Positions 39,923 to 48,864 of a stretch of 64,000 bases of DNA are shown here, piece by piece. Source of the stretch: an uncultured Duncaniella sp. (GTDB lineage Bacteria > Bacteroidota > Bacteroidia > Bacteroidales > Muribaculaceae). Where the stretch lies: positions 1 to 64,000 of the forward strand of contig CAJUIX010000019.1 of the NCBI GenBank assembly GCA_910586665.1. Reading direction: 5' to 3'. Below the pieces are notes generated by a model. That model ran no database searches and had not been told where the DNA came from. It saw only the letters and a program-made list of their open reading frames with translations. How positions within the stretch are numbered: position 1 is the stretch's first letter; every line of letters starts with the position of its first letter. A program made the translations under genes and the position numbers.

Positions 39923-41452
39923 CTATTTTTTCATGCAGTTGTTGATTTCGTTGAGAAGGCGGTCGGCATTTACCGGCTTGGAGACATAGCTGTTGAAGCC
40001 GTTTTCCATGATGCGCTCCTTGTCCGACGAGAAGGCGTAGGCTGTCACGGCGATAATAGGAATATCGGTCGAGGTCTTGCGGATGTTGCGCGTGGCCTCG
40101 TAGCCGTCCATGTAAGGCATGGATATATCCATGAGTATGAGGTCGGGATTGTTTGCGGCAAACATGTCGACGGCCTCCCGGCCGTTCCAGGCGTGTACGA
40201 GCTCGTAGTCATCCTCGAGGATTGACTCGAAGAGCAGATAGTTGCTCTCGTTGTCCTCGGCTACAAGGATTTTGGGCTTTTTGCGGGTGGCCTTGGTGGT
40301 GGGGACGGTCTTTTCCTCGATTCTGGCGGCCGGGGCTGGTGCCGGTCTCTCATCCTCGTCAGCAATGCCGTGACCGATTAGCGGCGCATGTATAGGGGCG
40401 GTCTCCGTGTCCTCAGTCTCGGGTGTCTCTCCGGGTAGGACGAGGGGGATGGTAAACCAGAATAGCGAGCCTTTCCCCTCTCCTGCGGAGCGGACGCCGA
40501 TTTCTCCGTGCATGGTCTCGATGATGTTCTTACAGATAGAGAGGCCGAGCCCGGTGCCGGACTGTTCGTCGTTCTGCTTTGAGAAGCGTTTGAATAGAAG
40601 CTCCTGTTTCTCTTTCGAGATACCGAGGCCGGTGTCCTTGACGAAGAAGTACACATTGTCATCCTGCTCCTCGTAGCCGAATGTGATGCTCCCCTTGGGG
40701 GTGAACTTGCATGCGTTGGTGAGGAGGTTGATGAGCACCTGTGAGAGTCGGTCGCGGTCAGTGACGATGCGGAAGTCGGCCATGCCGAGGACGTGGTTGA
40801 GTACCGTGTTTGGCTGGACTCGCATACGCACCGTGGAACCGACTGATTCGATTAATTCGTTGAGGTCGACGGTCTCATACTGGTATTTCAGAGTCCCGGA
40901 TTCCATTTTTGCTATGTCGAGGACGTCGTCGATGAGCTGCTGGAGGAGGTGGGTATTGTTTTCGATAACCTCGCAGTACTTTGCCTGCTTCTCGCGGTCG
41001 TCAGTCTTCGTGAGGAGTTTCGAGAATCCGAGTATGGCGTTGAGCGGAGTGCGGATTTCATGACTCATGTTGGCGAGATATGACGACTTGCAGTCAGCTT
41101 CGTTCTTTGCGCGTGATATGGCCTGTTCGGAATTTGAGCGCTCGCGCTTGATTGATGTTATGTCGGATATTGTGAGGACCACATATTCTTCCCCCTCCAT
41201 GTCGAAGTACTCCCCCTTGACCCAGACGTCAATCTCGCGCGGGGTAAAGTCTGTGACATTCGGCACCGACATGCGTGATTCTTTTGCGTCAAATGATTTT
41301 TTGTCAATAAATGCCTTGCCCACGACGTCGACGAGGAAGGGGGTGTCAAGTTTCTTGTCGGCTGTGCCGCGGTTGGTATATACGACAGTCATATCGCGGG
41401 CAACAACTATGATGTATGCGCGGACATAACGGAGGATAAGTTCGTAATTCAT
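39923..41452 (-). CDS. soluble hybrid histidine kinase
   Basis: A 509-residue kinase without membrane helices. A PAS-like N-terminus (about 1-105) precedes HisKA (NMSHEIRTPLNAILGFSKLL), HATPase (NLLTNACKFTPKG, DTGLGISKEK, GTGLGLSICKNI), a Pro/Ala-rich linker and a C-terminal receiver (ILVAEDNESNYLLF, phospho-Asp in ILMDISMPYMDGYEA, TAYAF, KPV). It lies 68 bp downstream of the larger hybrid kinase, with which it shares kinase and receiver sequence, so the two are probably tandem paralogues. There is no DNA-binding output, so it presumably signals through another protein. Confidence 0.88.
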   Translation of the reverse strand: MNYELILRYVRAYIIVVARDMTVVYTNRGTADKKLDTPFLVDVVGKAFIDKKSFDAKESRMSVPNVTDFTPREIDVWVKGEYFDMEGEEYVVLTISDITSIKRERSNSEQAISRAKNEADCKSSYLANMSHEIRTPLNAILGFSKLLTKTDDREKQAKYCEVIENNTHLLQQLIDDVLDIAKMESGTLKYQYETVDLNELIESVGSTVRMRVQPNTVLNHVLGMADFRIVTDRDRLSQVLINLLTNACKFTPKGSITFGYEEQDDNVYFFVKDTGLGISKEKQELLFKRFSKQNDEQSGTGLGLSICKNIIETMHGEIGVRSAGEGKGSLFWFTIPLVLPGETPETEDTETAPIHAPLIGHGIADEDERPAPAPAARIEEKTVPTTKATRKKPKILVAEDNESNYLLFESILEDDYELVHAWNGREAVDMFAANNPDLILMDISMPYMDGYEATRNIRKTSTDIPIIAVTAYAFSSDKERIMENGFNSYVSKPVNADRLLNEINNCMKK

Positions 41453-41520
41453 ATTTGTATGTATTAGGATGCTGAGGGTTTAGGTTATACGGATACTTTC
41501 TCGTAGTAGATTTAGTCACA

Positions 41521-44500
41521 TTAGAAGAGGATGAATCTGTTGCTTATCAGAGAGCGCAATTCGTGGGTCAGTTTTTCAGAGTTTACCGGCTTGGATACAT
41601 AGCTGGTGAAGCCGCTCTGCATTATCCGGCTTTGGTCTGAGGCGTAGGCATAGGCCGTCACGGCGAGTATGGGGACGTCGGCCGAGAGTTTGCGGATTTC
41701 GTTGGTGGCCTCATAGCCGTTCATCACAGGCATGTTTATGTCCATGATGACGAGTGCGGGCCGGAACTGGTCGAAGAGCTTCACGGCCTCTGCGCCGTCC
41801 CATGCGTGTATGAGGCGGTAGTCCTTCTCGAGGATTGACTGGAAGAGAAGATAGTTGCTTTCGTTGTCCTCGGCAATGAGTATTGTCAGCTCGTCGCGTT
41901 TCATTGATGCCTTCTTCGTGTCAACCGGTGCAATCTGTCTTTTTTCTTCGATTTCGGCCTCCTTGTATGGGATGGTGAACCAGAATAGGGAGCCTTTGTC
42001 CCTGCCCCTGGATTCCGCGCCGATTTTGCCGCCGAGTTTTTCGACAATGCTCTTGCATATCGAGAGGCCGAGTCCCGTGCCCTGGACGAAGTTGTCGAGT
42101 TTGACGAAACGCTGGAACAACCGCTTGATATTTTCCTCGTCGATACCCACGCCGGTGTCCTTGACATAGAAATAGATGTCATTGTCGCGCATTTCGTAGC
42201 CGAAGGTGATGTTGCCGCGCGCCGTGAACTTGCAAGCATTGGTCAGGAGGTTGCTCAACACTTGCGAGAGGCGTTTGGAGTCAGTGCTGATGACGCAGGA
42301 CGGGGCGCCGAACAGGCAGTTGAGCGCCACTCCCGGTTGCAGACGCATCTGGATAGTGCTCTCGATGCTGTTAATGAGCTGGTTGATGTCGGTCGGGGCG
42401 AAGTTGAAGTCGAGCGTGTTGGATTCAACCTTCGCGAGGTCGAGGACATCGCTGATGAGCTGGAGGAGGAGCTGGTTGTTGTCCTCTATGATATGGATGA
42501 ACTTTTCGCGTTTGTCCTGATCGTGGGTCTTGGTGAGGAGGTTGGAAAAACCGACTATGGCGTTGAGCGGAGTGCGGATTTCGTGGCTCATGTTGGCGAG
42601 GAAGGCTGATTTCAGACGTTCCGACTCCTGGGCGCGGGCGCGGGCGGCTATCAGTTGCTCTTCCTGTAGCTTGCGCTGGGTGATGATGAGCATCGAACCG
42701 ATGATGCCTGTCGGGTTGCCCTGTGCGTCGTGGGTGTTGACGCCGGCGCTTGCCTCGATCCATTCGGTGTGGGGTATGCCGTGTTTCATCCAGATGTAGC
42801 GGTACTCGAGTTTTGCATACTGGAGCTTTCCGCTGACAAGCTGGCTGTATTTTTCTTTGACCTTACCGATGTCTTCCGGGTGGATGTGGGAGAAATATTC
42901 CTCCTCATCAATAATGTTGAACATTTGTGAGCCGGGAGTCAATTGGTCGAAGGCATTGTGGTGGAGCATACGCTGGATTTCACAGGAAATCTTGCCTGAC
43001 ACGAGGTCCCAGCGCCAGGGTATGATGCGCGAGACGTTGAGCGTGAGGTCGAGCTTGCGTGCGAAGTCGCGCAGGTCGTTCTCAGCCTTGCTCTTGTCGG
43101 TCACATCGAGTCCGAAAATGTTGATTTTTGTCACATTGTTTTTTGAGTCAGTCTCAGTCACCGCTATGATGAATTCATAGTAACGGTCCGGCTTTTTGAA
43201 GTAATAGCTGAGTTTGACAGGATGGTGCTGTAGGTTGGCCAGACGGATGTAGCGTGCGGCATTTTCATAGAAAATCCCGCTCTGCTCCTTATCGGAGACA
43301 TTCAGAGATAGAAATTCGTTGAAAGCCTCGTTGGAGTTTATATATGTGAAGCTTTCGATAGTGCCGTCGGGACTGTTGTTGACTCGCGCTTCCGAATAAG
43401 CGATTGGCATGGAAGTTACGATTTGTTTGTTGGCCTCGAGGAGCTTTAGCTGCCTGGCCTGAGCGATGCTGTAGCCGATGCCCAGGGCCATGAGCGAGAG
43501 CATGGCCACCGAACCGATTATTATCAGCGCGCGGTTTGCCTCCCAAAATGATATGGGTCTGTTGATAAATACCGTATGTGGCGGACAGATGGAGGTCGAC
43601 AGTCCGTCGTTGGTGAGCTGGGTGTAGTCTATGATGGGAAAGGATTCCTTTGGATAATAGAACGGGACCTTGCTCATGTCGTAGCCGGTGACAAGCAGCT
43701 CGACTGCATTGCTTATATTGTTCATGCACTCTTCCGGTGAAGGAAAGAATCCGCCGGTGAGACCGATTTCCATATAGGCGGTGCGGAGTCCGAACACGGG
43801 GCGTCTGGCACTTGAGATCATGCGGGCGTCGCCGGAAATAAGGAAGGGGAAGCCGTGGACTGATCCCTGCTCGTAGAACCAGGTCGAGAAGAGGAGCCCG
43901 ATGTTGAAGTCAGGATTGTCGAGATATTCTCGCATCTTGTGGCCGTTGCTGACATTGCCTCGCAGCCATTCGTAGGTAACAGCGGGATATTTTTTATGGA
44001 TATAGTGTCCGATGTTGATGTTGAGGCGCTGGTTGATATAGAATTCGTCGGCCATGAAGACGAGTTTGCTCATATTTGGAAACATCTCGATCATCATGTC
44101 GACAGTCTGTTTCCAACGGTTGGGGACGTGGACAAGTGTGAAGTTGTATTTTTCGCGCAGCGGCTCTATGGGCTGCATGTCGGCTTCGGTGAACGGATAA
44201 GGTTCGTCGTTGGTGTAGGTGTAGTAAGATGCCTGCGGTCCGTAGGTGTCGAGCTGGGCAATGAGTACCATCGGGACGCGCCCCCATTCGCGCGCGATAC
44301 GGTCGCGCAGCGAGAAGGCCATGTTGCCGAGAAGGACCACATAGTCCGGCCCTCCGGCCCTTGGATAGCGTTCAAAGACTCCTTCGGCCATCTTATCATA
44401 CTGCTCCTCGTTGTGGACGAGCGGTCCGTTGAGGTGGAGCACGTCGGTCGAGATGAATTCATCCGTTTTCGACAGCGTGCTCATGATGTGGGCAATGATT

Positions 44501-44652
44501 TCCTGCGACCAGGGCGCGCTTTCGTTGTAGGAATTAAGGATGACGAGCTTTTTGCCCCCGGCAGAGGCCGCTTCGGCATCGAAGCTGGCGAGTGTGGCGG
44601 CTATGATTACAAAGAGCAGACGTAAGGGTAAAATCTTCAGGAATCTTGACAT
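41521..44652 (-). CDS. membrane hybrid histidine kinase with substrate-binding-like sensor
   Basis: A 1043-residue kinase. The signal segment (LPLRLLFVIIAATLASF) leads into a periplasmic domain of about 340 residues resembling an ABC-transporter solute-binding fold (KKLVILNSYNESAPWSQE, PDYVVLLGNMAFSLRD). A transmembrane helix (ALIIIGSVAMLSLMALGIGYSI) is followed by PAS-like regions, HisKA (NMSHEIRTPLNAIVGFSNLL), HATPase and a receiver (LTILIAEDNESNYLLF, Asp in VIMDINMPVMNGYEA). ATG 44652 is chosen as start. It lies 14 bp after the nucleotide-sugar dehydrogenase gene, placing it in the exopolysaccharide operon and suggesting that it senses a related ligand. Confidence 0.88.
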   Translation of the reverse strand: MSRFLKILPLRLLFVIIAATLASFDAEAASAGGKKLVILNSYNESAPWSQEIIAHIMSTLSKTDEFISTDVLHLNGPLVHNEEQYDKMAEGVFERYPRAGGPDYVVLLGNMAFSLRDRIAREWGRVPMVLIAQLDTYGPQASYYTYTNDEPYPFTEADMQPIEPLREKYNFTLVHVPNRWKQTVDMMIEMFPNMSKLVFMADEFYINQRLNINIGHYIHKKYPAVTYEWLRGNVSNGHKMREYLDNPDFNIGLLFSTWFYEQGSVHGFPFLISGDARMISSARRPVFGLRTAYMEIGLTGGFFPSPEECMNNISNAVELLVTGYDMSKVPFYYPKESFPIIDYTQLTNDGLSTSICPPHTVFINRPISFWEANRALIIIGSVAMLSLMALGIGYSIAQARQLKLLEANKQIVTSMPIAYSEARVNNSPDGTIESFTYINSNEAFNEFLSLNVSDKEQSGIFYENAARYIRLANLQHHPVKLSYYFKKPDRYYEFIIAVTETDSKNNVTKINIFGLDVTDKSKAENDLRDFARKLDLTLNVSRIIPWRWDLVSGKISCEIQRMLHHNAFDQLTPGSQMFNIIDEEEYFSHIHPEDIGKVKEKYSQLVSGKLQYAKLEYRYIWMKHGIPHTEWIEASAGVNTHDAQGNPTGIIGSMLIITQRKLQEEQLIAARARAQESERLKSAFLANMSHEIRTPLNAIVGFSNLLTKTHDQDKREKFIHIIEDNNQLLLQLISDVLDLAKVESNTLDFNFAPTDINQLINSIESTIQMRLQPGVALNCLFGAPSCVISTDSKRLSQVLSNLLTNACKFTARGNITFGYEMRDNDIYFYVKDTGVGIDEENIKRLFQRFVKLDNFVQGTGLGLSICKSIVEKLGGKIGAESRGRDKGSLFWFTIPYKEAEIEEKRQIAPVDTKKASMKRDELTILIAEDNESNYLLFQSILEKDYRLIHAWDGAEAVKLFDQFRPALVIMDINMPVMNGYEATNEIRKLSADVPILAVTAYAYASDQSRIMQSGFTSYVSKPVNSEKLTHELRSLISNRFILF

Positions 44653-44666
44653 AATGTGGTTTGTGG

Positions 44667-45965
44667 TCAGTCTGTCTGACCGGCGCTTGATGATGAGACG
44701 ATTATGTTGGGACATATCAGACCGACGTCCACGGTGTCCGCATGCACCAGGTCCTTCATGGGCAGATTGGCGAATGATGAATGTGGGGTGCAGCGTACCA
44801 CCGCGTCAAATGGCGCGCGTGCGGCAATCGACTCGACATCGGACAGGATGGTGAGTCCGTTGAAGCTGCGCATGACTTCGAGGGGATTGACCACCGGGTC
44901 ATATATCGTCACGGTCGGTGTGATGGCACGGAGTGAGTGGTAGACGTCGTAGCTTTTGGTGTTTCGTGTGTCGGGACAGTCAGGCTTGAATGAAAATCCG
45001 AGCATAAGGATGTTGGCACGCGAGGGCTCAATGCCTTTTTCTCTGAGGGCGGTGACGGTGCACTGCGAGAGATAGCCCGACATCATCTCGTTGGTGTTGC
45101 GCGCGGCAGAGATAAGGTCGGGATGCAGACCGAGGTCATTGGCTTTCTTTATGAGATAATAGGGGTCGACGCCGATGCAGTGGCCGCCGACGAGTCCGGG
45201 ACGGTAGGGGATGAAGTTCCACTTTGTGGATGCGGCTTTCAAAACCTCGTCCGTGTCGATGTTCATCGCGTTGAGTATGCGGGTTATCTCATTGATGAAG
45301 GCGATGTTGACATCGCGCTGGGTATTCTCGATGATTTTGGCGGCCTCGGCCACTCGTATTGAAGGGGCGAGATAGGTGCCGCACTGGAGCACGGAGCCGT
45401 AAACGGCATTAATCTTCCCGGCAGCCTCGGGGGTGGAGCCGGATACGATTTTGCGTATGTTGCGGACATTGTGGATTCTGTCGCCCGGGTTGATGCGCTC
45501 GGGTGAGTAACCTACGAAGAAGTCGCGGTTATATTTCAGGCCGGAGACACGCTCGAGCACGGGGACGCACTCCTTCTCGGTTGTTCCGGGTGAGACGGTG
45601 CTTTCGTAGACCACGATAGCGCCGGGCGATATGGCGTCGGCAATGGTCTCGGACATCCTTATGAGGGGGTTGAGGTCGGGGTTCTTGTCGTTGTCGACCG
45701 GGGTCGGCGCGGCGATAATGAAGAAGTTGCAGTCGGCGATGCGGGTGGCGTCGGCCGTGCATGTAAGACCTGATTTGAGGGATAGGTGGAGGTCCTGGAA
45801 GGCAATCTCGTGAGTGCGGTCAAACCCTTCGTTTATTTCTTCAATACGCCTTATGTCATGGTCGAATCCTATGACCTTGTAGCGTGTGGCAAACATGCTT
45901 GCTAAAGGCAGTCCTACATATCCGAGGCCGATAACACATATTTTTATGTCTGGAACAGTAGTCAT
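44667..45965 (-). CDS. nucleotide-sugar dehydrogenase (UDP-hexuronate forming)
   Basis: A 432-residue member of the UDP-glucose/GDP-mannose dehydrogenase family, closest in appearance to the WbpA/TviB group acting on UDP-N-acetylhexosamines. The NAD-binding segment is CVIGLGYVGLPLASMFA near residue 10, and the catalytic Cys lies in GGHCIGVDPYYL. It oxidises a UDP-sugar to the uronic acid, supplying an acidic precursor for a polymer. ATG 45965 is chosen; the longer frame adds unrelated sequence. It lies 71 bp after the glycosyltransferase gene. The exact sugar is not determined by sequence. Confidence 0.87.
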   Translation of the reverse strand: MTTVPDIKICVIGLGYVGLPLASMFATRYKVIGFDHDIRRIEEINEGFDRTHEIAFQDLHLSLKSGLTCTADATRIADCNFFIIAAPTPVDNDKNPDLNPLIRMSETIADAISPGAIVVYESTVSPGTTEKECVPVLERVSGLKYNRDFFVGYSPERINPGDRIHNVRNIRKIVSGSTPEAAGKINAVYGSVLQCGTYLAPSIRVAEAAKIIENTQRDVNIAFINEITRILNAMNIDTDEVLKAASTKWNFIPYRPGLVGGHCIGVDPYYLIKKANDLGLHPDLISAARNTNEMMSGYLSQCTVTALREKGIEPSRANILMLGFSFKPDCPDTRNTKSYDVYHSLRAITPTVTIYDPVVNPLEVMRSFNGLTILSDVESIAARAPFDAVVRCTPHSSFANLPMKDLVHADTVDVGLICPNIIVSSSSAGQTD

Positions 45966-46036
45966 TGGTTTGTAGAGACGTGGTTGATAATTAGATAATG
46001 ATTGTTTTCTTATGTCAGGTAAATGTCTGCGTAGGT

Positions 46037-47362
46037 TTATAGTCCCTCTGCCTGTGCGACTGAGGAAGTTTTTACCGGATTCCAGGGATCCCGGTAGGAG
46101 GAGCGGAAGAAGAATTCCATCGTGTGGCCGCACAGGCGCGCGATGCGCATGAAGTAGCCCATGTAGAGAGAATGGAATATGAGAAGTGCGCCGAGTCGAC
46201 GCTCGCTTCGTGAGCGCTCGGAAACACACTGCATTACTATGAAGGACGTAATCGAGAATGATAATCTTATTAGCCAGCCGACGATAAAAATGTCGAATAG
46301 TCGGTCTGTCGCTGCAAAGATAAGAGTTATTATGTAAAAAATCCAAACATAGTTGAAAACAAAATCAAACAAGATGTTGTCAAGGTTGGAAAACATGTTG
46401 GAAAACGAGAAGTTTTTGTCGGCCCGGAAGATGTCGCGGTGCTTGCGGATGCGGAAGCGCACGAGCGACTTGCTCCAGCGCAGACGCTGCTTGAAGAGGC
46501 CGCTCCAGCGGACCGGGACGTTGGTGAGGCATATCGCGTCGGGGACGAAGCGGACCTTGTAGCCGGCCTTGCGGAGCTTCTGTGTGATGTCGCCGTCAAG
46601 CCCGGGGCCTATGTCCCAGCCGCCGATTTCGCGCAGGGTCTGTGTCTCGAAGGCTCCGAAGGCTCCCGAGATGATGTGGTAGATGCCGAAGAGGTCGGTG
46701 ACCATCCGGCCTACCTGGATTGTGCGGAGATACTCGAGTGCCTGCATAGACGTGCACATCGAGTCGTCGAGGTTGCGCACCTTTATGCAGCCTCCGGCGC
46801 CTCTGACATAGCGGTCCATGTAGAAGGGGAGGAGGATGCGCTCGACTGCGTCGCGGTCAAGAGACGAGTCGGCGTCGACGTGGACCACATATTTGCCATT
46901 GGCGTGCATGAGTCCGTAGTTGGCGGCGGAGGCCTTGCCGCCTCGCTCGGCCATGCGGTAGAACTGGTGGATGCGGCCGTGCTTCATGAGGTCGCGGCAG
47001 ATGCTGGGCGTGGCGTCGTCGGAGCCGTCGTCGATTACGATGATTTCAAAATTGCTGTAGGTCTGTTCGTTGAGCGATTCGAGGAGGCGGTAGAGCTGCG
47101 GCCCCTCGTTCTTGCCCGGGACGAGGATGCTGACGAGTGGACGCTCGAGATTGAGCATGCGTCGGGCTATAGCTTCTTTGCGCCGGCGGCTCTTCCATGT
47201 AAGGCCCCGGTGGATGGCAGCTACGATGTCGAGGAGGTAGTAGCGCGGGAACTCTACAAATATGAGGAACCAGAAGGTCGTGGCGAGGTAGGTCCACGAC
47301 ATGTTTGCCGTGAAGCAAGCCACGATTCCGTCTATGATTCCGAATATGTAGTCCTTCAGCAT
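46037..47362 (-). CDS. membrane family 2 glycosyltransferase (polysaccharide synthase)
   Basis: A 441-residue processive-type GT2. An N-terminal membrane helix (TYLATTFWFLIFVEF) precedes the catalytic domain: VSILVPGKNEGPQL, the first Asp region VIDDGSDD, the metal-binding VHVDADSS, GAFGAFETQTLREIGGWD and the processivity signature QRLRW. Several membrane helices follow (FVFNYVWIFYIITLIFAATD and later), as in hyaluronan, PNAG and alginate synthases, which couple polymerisation to transport across the inner membrane. Its neighbours provide precursor and export parts. Confidence 0.88.
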   Translation of the reverse strand: MLKDYIFGIIDGIVACFTANMSWTYLATTFWFLIFVEFPRYYLLDIVAAIHRGLTWKSRRRKEAIARRMLNLERPLVSILVPGKNEGPQLYRLLESLNEQTYSNFEIIVIDDGSDDATPSICRDLMKHGRIHQFYRMAERGGKASAANYGLMHANGKYVVHVDADSSLDRDAVERILLPFYMDRYVRGAGGCIKVRNLDDSMCTSMQALEYLRTIQVGRMVTDLFGIYHIISGAFGAFETQTLREIGGWDIGPGLDGDITQKLRKAGYKVRFVPDAICLTNVPVRWSGLFKQRLRWSKSLVRFRIRKHRDIFRADKNFSFSNMFSNLDNILFDFVFNYVWIFYIITLIFAATDRLFDIFIVGWLIRLSFSITSFIVMQCVSERSRSERRLGALLIFHSLYMGYFMRIARLCGHTMEFFFRSSYRDPWNPVKTSSVAQAEGL

Positions 47363-47428
47363 TATGCAGGTTGATGTTTTTTATGTGCGGGTCTGTAGTT
47401 TATAGGTCGGTAGGGGCTGGGTGGGGTG

Positions 47429-48853
47429 TCAGTGGCGGTCTTCCTCTATGCGCTTGATGAACTGCTCGACGTCGTCGCCCGGGTGGTATAGATAGGTCTC
47501 TATCAGCTCGTGCTGGAAGCCGGGCGATGTGTCCTTGTAGTCGTGGAGCTGGGCTTTGATTTCATATTCCATCTCGCCGATGGCTTTGGCGACCTCTCCT
47601 TCGCGCACTCGGCGCATGAAGTAGTAGTTGTTGCCCCAGGTGGCCTGCTTGTAGTTGACGAAGCGGCGCATCGAAGAGACGATGGGTGGGAGAGCCTCGG
47701 TCGCGGTGACATTGTCAATGGCCGGGTCGAAGATGTAGAAGCGGGAGATGATGATGACGTGGTCATTGTCCGGCTCGACGGCGGAGTGCATGCGCAGATA
47801 GTCCATGAAGTCGCGCATCGACGAGTAGCCGTAGAAGCCGACGTGGCTGAGGGTGTGGGCGACGTCGTTGTTGGCGAAGGCGCGGATCCCCTCGGGGGTG
47901 AATTCATATTCCTCTACGTCGACCGGCTTCAGCTCGTCGGGGCGCCATGTGCGCTTGTCCTCCGTGCAGAGCACGCGCATGTCGGGATACATGAAGGTGT
48001 TGTCACACTGGTGGCAGGTGTAGACCGAGGATGGTTTGTCGTAATCGACACCGATGTGGCGGAGGATGTGCTTGCATTTGGGGCAGCGCAGCTCGCCGTC
48101 CCACTCATAGGTCGAGACGGGGGAGACGTTGGCGCAGCGGAAGTGGTGGATTACAGGCTCCTCCTTGATGTCGGAGCTGCCGCACTTGGGACAGCTCTCG
48201 AAGAACAGGAGGTGGGAGTTGGTGCAGTTCGGGCAGACGTGCATGCGCTCTATGAAGCGTGTGCGTCGTATGTAGCCGAGCTTGAGCAGCTGTGAGTGGA
48301 AATAGTCGCGCTCGGCCTTCTGGGAATTCTGCTCGCCGGGAATCCATATGGTATGGTAGTAGAGCGACATATAGCCGTTGCTCAGGCCCGGTGCCGGCTC
48401 GGAGGAGAAGGTGTAGTTGCCGCGCGAGATGGCGTAGCGGCAGAGGCGGACCACTTCCTGCGCGTGTGTGGCCACCGGCTCGGTGCCCAGCAGGAAGTTG
48501 AGGCGGTGGAAGTTGCTGTAGATTTCCTCGATGAGGCGTCCCATAGCGATATCTTCCGGTGTAGAAGCATAGCCGTCGACTATCGCTTCAAGCTTGCCGA
48601 GCCAGCCGGTGAGCCGGCGGGTGACGAAGCATGGTTTGAAGCGGCACTTTTCGCTATGGAGGGGGGAGGCCAGGCGGATGGCGAGCTTGTTGCGGTCCAT
48701 GACGCCGTCGATGACGTTGATAAACACGGCATCGAAGTCCTCGAAGGAGAGCTCCGGGGTGTGGTCGACGTCAACCACGTCGCGGATGACGAGGATGCGC
48801 CGATGCGACCTGTTGGTCGTGATATAATATTTTTCGTTTGTGTTGCTGCTCAT
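47429..48853 (-). CDS. zinc-ribbon protein with TackOD1-like domain
   Basis: A 474-residue cytoplasmic protein. Residues 1-190 contain an unclassified N-terminal region (ILVIRDVVDVDHTPELSFEDFDAVFINV). From about 200 a Cys-rich region has at least three CxxC pairs (CPNC, CPKC, CPKC, CHQC) separated by IHHFRCANVSPVSTYEW and ILRHIGVDYDKPSSVY. This pattern agrees with the TackOD1 (thaumarchaeal output domain 1) metal-binding domain, named from memory, not searched. ATG 48853 is chosen as start. It lies between the HlyD-like and GT2 genes, so a role in controlling synthase activity or assembly is likely. Confidence 0.7.
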   Translation of the reverse strand: MSSNTNEKYYITTNRSHRRILVIRDVVDVDHTPELSFEDFDAVFINVIDGVMDRNKLAIRLASPLHSEKCRFKPCFVTRRLTGWLGKLEAIVDGYASTPEDIAMGRLIEEIYSNFHRLNFLLGTEPVATHAQEVVRLCRYAISRGNYTFSSEPAPGLSNGYMSLYYHTIWIPGEQNSQKAERDYFHSQLLKLGYIRRTRFIERMHVCPNCTNSHLLFFESCPKCGSSDIKEEPVIHHFRCANVSPVSTYEWDGELRCPKCKHILRHIGVDYDKPSSVYTCHQCDNTFMYPDMRVLCTEDKRTWRPDELKPVDVEEYEFTPEGIRAFANNDVAHTLSHVGFYGYSSMRDFMDYLRMHSAVEPDNDHVIIISRFYIFDPAIDNVTATEALPPIVSSMRRFVNYKQATWGNNYYFMRRVREGEVAKAIGEMEYEIKAQLHDYKDTSPGFQHELIETYLYHPGDDVEQFIKRIEEDRH

Positions 48854-48864
48854 GGTGTGTTTCC

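Noticed and set aside
45966..46346. N-terminal extension of the nucleotide-sugar dehydrogenase
   Set aside because: It overlaps the end of the glycosyltransferase gene and is not related to the family; the NAD-binding segment starts a few residues after ATG 45965.
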